Of a stretch of 64,000 nt of DNA, positions 62,918 to 64,000 are shown in pieces. A program made the translations under genes and the position numbers. Source of the stretch: Croceibacterium soli (GTDB taxonomy: Bacteria > Pseudomonadota > Alphaproteobacteria > Sphingomonadales > Sphingomonadaceae); the NCBI RefSeq assembly GCF_009828065.1, contig NZ_WTYK01000009.1, positions 1 through 64,000 on the forward strand. Reading direction: 5' to 3'. The first letter of the stretch is position 1. Each line of letters starts with the position of its first letter. Below the pieces are notes generated by a model. It was given only the letters and a program-made list of their open reading frames with translations, ran no database searches and was not told the origin of the DNA.

Positions 62918-63646
62918 ATGCCCGCAGAACGCCTGTTTTCCCGCACCCTCGTCCGCCTCACCCCCGAAGCCGAGGACGAGGACGTCGCCGCTTTCCTGCA
63001 GGGTCTCGTGACCCAGGACATTACCGGCCAGCTTCCGGCCTGGGCCGGACTGCTTTCGCCGCAAGGCAAGGCACTGTTCGATTTCATCGTCTGGCCCGCC
63101 GGCGACGGTGAACTGCTGCTCGACTGCGAAGCCGATGCTGCCGACGAACTGGTGAAACGGCTTTCGATGTACCGACTAAGGCGCAAAATCGGCATCGCCC
63201 GCGACGACTCGGTCGGTGTGTACTGGCAGCCCCAACTGGGCGACGGCGGCGCACCCGATCCGCGGCTGCCGGAACTCGGCCAGCGCTGGATCGCCAAGAC
63301 CGCCGAGGACGATGAGAGCGCCGACGATGCCTGGCGCCAGCATCGCCTCTCCCTGGGCGTGCCGGAAGGGCGCGCGGAGCTCGGCGATATCCTGTGGCTC
63401 GAAACCAATGCCGCCGAGCTGGGCGGCGTCAGCTTCTCCAAGGGCTGCTACATCGGCCAGGAGAACACCGCGCGGATGAACTGGCGGCAGAAGGTCAACC
63501 GCCGGCTGCTGGTGCTGCCGCTCGACCGCTCTGACGAAGCACGGCGCAAGGCCGCTTATCCGGAGCTCGGCCTGGCCGTCGATCACGTGCGCGTCGCGGA
63601 TATCGATCCGGCGCTGCTGCCCGCCTGGATGAAGCTCGAGGGTTAA
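62918..63646 (+). CDS. ygfZ: Folate-binding Fe-S cluster repair protein YgfZ
   Basis: 242 residues. A GcvT-like folate-binding protein that maintains radical-SAM iron-sulfur enzymes such as MiaB. The signature KGCYIGQENTARM (with the conserved cysteine) lies near residue 185. ATG 62918 gives the family N-terminus; RLFSRTLVRLTPEAEDED leads in. Confidence 0.93.
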   Translation: MPAERLFSRTLVRLTPEAEDEDVAAFLQGLVTQDITGQLPAWAGLLSPQGKALFDFIVWPAGDGELLLDCEADAADELVKRLSMYRLRRKIGIARDDSVGVYWQPQLGDGGAPDPRLPELGQRWIAKTAEDDESADDAWRQHRLSLGVPEGRAELGDILWLETNAAELGGVSFSKGCYIGQENTARMNWRQKVNRRLLVLPLDRSDEARRKAAYPELGLAVDHVRVADIDPALLPAWMKLEG

Positions 63647-63729
63647 GCCCCGTCAAGTCGGATGCGATGGAACCCTCCCCGCTGCGGGCCTGACTGGTGC
63701 GTCCCCCGCTCCCGCCAGACCTTCGCGGG

Positions 63730-63880
63730 AGGCGAGATGGATCCTGAAACGAGTTCAGGATGACGAGGTTCTTTCAGATCGACGAGGTTCTTTCAGATCG
63801 AGGAGGTTCTTCCAGGATGACGAGGGCCTCTCGCCTTCCCCATCCTCACCGTCACCCTGAACTTGTTTCAGGGTCCATGC
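63730..63880. repeat. Family C palindrome pair enclosing a 19-bp minisatellite
   Basis: ATGGATCCTGAAACGAGTTC...AGGATGACG (63738-63765) at the left and CGTCACCCTGAACTTGTTTC...AGGGTCCAT (63850-63878) at the right, inverted. Between them the unit GACGAGGTTCTTTCAGATC occurs twice perfectly (63762-63780, 63781-63799) and once altered (63800-63818). The end of the window from 63647 holds no gene I can support. Confidence 0.75.
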
Positions 63881-64000
63881 AGCGGCCGGGCGCAGGTCCC
63901 TGCTGTCACGGACCGGCACCCCCAAACCCGGGGAGACGCGGGACCAGCGCGGCGCGAGCGTGTCTCGACTATGCTCGATACGCACGCATCGCGCCCTGCA

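Noticed and set aside
63762-63818. Direct repeats considered as a small CRISPR or attachment site
   Set aside because: 19-bp units are contiguous with no spacers, and no integrase or tRNA is nearby.
63755-63985. A 76-codon minus-strand frame at the end of the window
   Set aside because: It lies wholly within palindromic and minisatellite repeats, with no ribosome site or protein-like composition.

Overview
The window is a GC-rich stretch of bacterial chromosome that reads as core genome of an alphaproteobacterium, most likely of the order Sphingomonadales (Sphingomonadaceae or Erythrobacteraceae). The placement is inferred from gene content: a Ros/MucR zinc-finger regulator, an alphaproteobacterial-type Fur without cysteines, methionine synthase split into two genes beside metF, the run mutY / DUF721 / dsbA / dsbA-like / smc, a DUF1489 gene, a perfect general-stress (EcfG-type) promoter, and the short palindromic intergenic repeats common in sphingomonads. 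I see no rRNA, tRNA, CRISPR array, transposase, integrase or phage gene.

Layout. 0-6 kb: keto-acid and amino-acid catabolism (TetR regulator, E2 and a fused E1 alpha-beta of a branched-chain-type 2-oxoacid dehydrogenase, a divergent Lrp/AsnC regulator, an aromatic/aspartate aminotransferase). 6-13 kb: a methionine/one-carbon unit on the minus strand, metF > metH-a > metH-b > glyA, then an ArsR-type regulator fused to a SAM methyltransferase domain. Two near-identical 16-bp palindromes sit upstream of metF and at the start of the regulator, so this looks like a SahR-type regulon. metH-b carries a one-base frameshift. 13-19 kb: aromatic-acid transporter, retropepsin-like protease, ergothioneine genes egtD-egtB (egtB carries an in-frame palindromic insertion), class II DAHP synthase. 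19-33 kb: M16 protease, then housekeeping genes on the plus strand (nfu, tsaB, rimI, mucR, fur, plsC, miaB, phoH, ybeY, corC, lysR), cyclophilin and mgtE.

33-44 kb: a small stress-type gene behind an EcfG-like promoter, frnE/nudC/serine hydrolase, mutY, the DUF721-dsbA-dsbA-smc cluster. 44-58 kb: acetyltransferase/methyltransferase pair, soxR with a near-perfect SoxR box facing a glyoxalase-fold gene, ubiA, rsmE, gshA, a membrane methyltransferase, bamB with its TPR-like partner, glycosyltransferase, hydrolase, selO and astD. 58-64 kb: a block of tandem repeats, a lipoprotein, a glycine-zipper protein with tandem Arg/Tyr/Asp repeats, rarD, pyrC, ygfZ and a final repeat-rich end.

The genes are mostly ordinary metabolism and maintenance. 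I did not find a convincing new multi-gene system. The notable features are regulatory or structural: the paired SahR-type operators, the SoxR box, the EcfG promoter, the palindromic element inside egtB, the metH frameshift and the repeat blocks. Functions come from recognised motifs and recalled family knowledge only; no database search was run.
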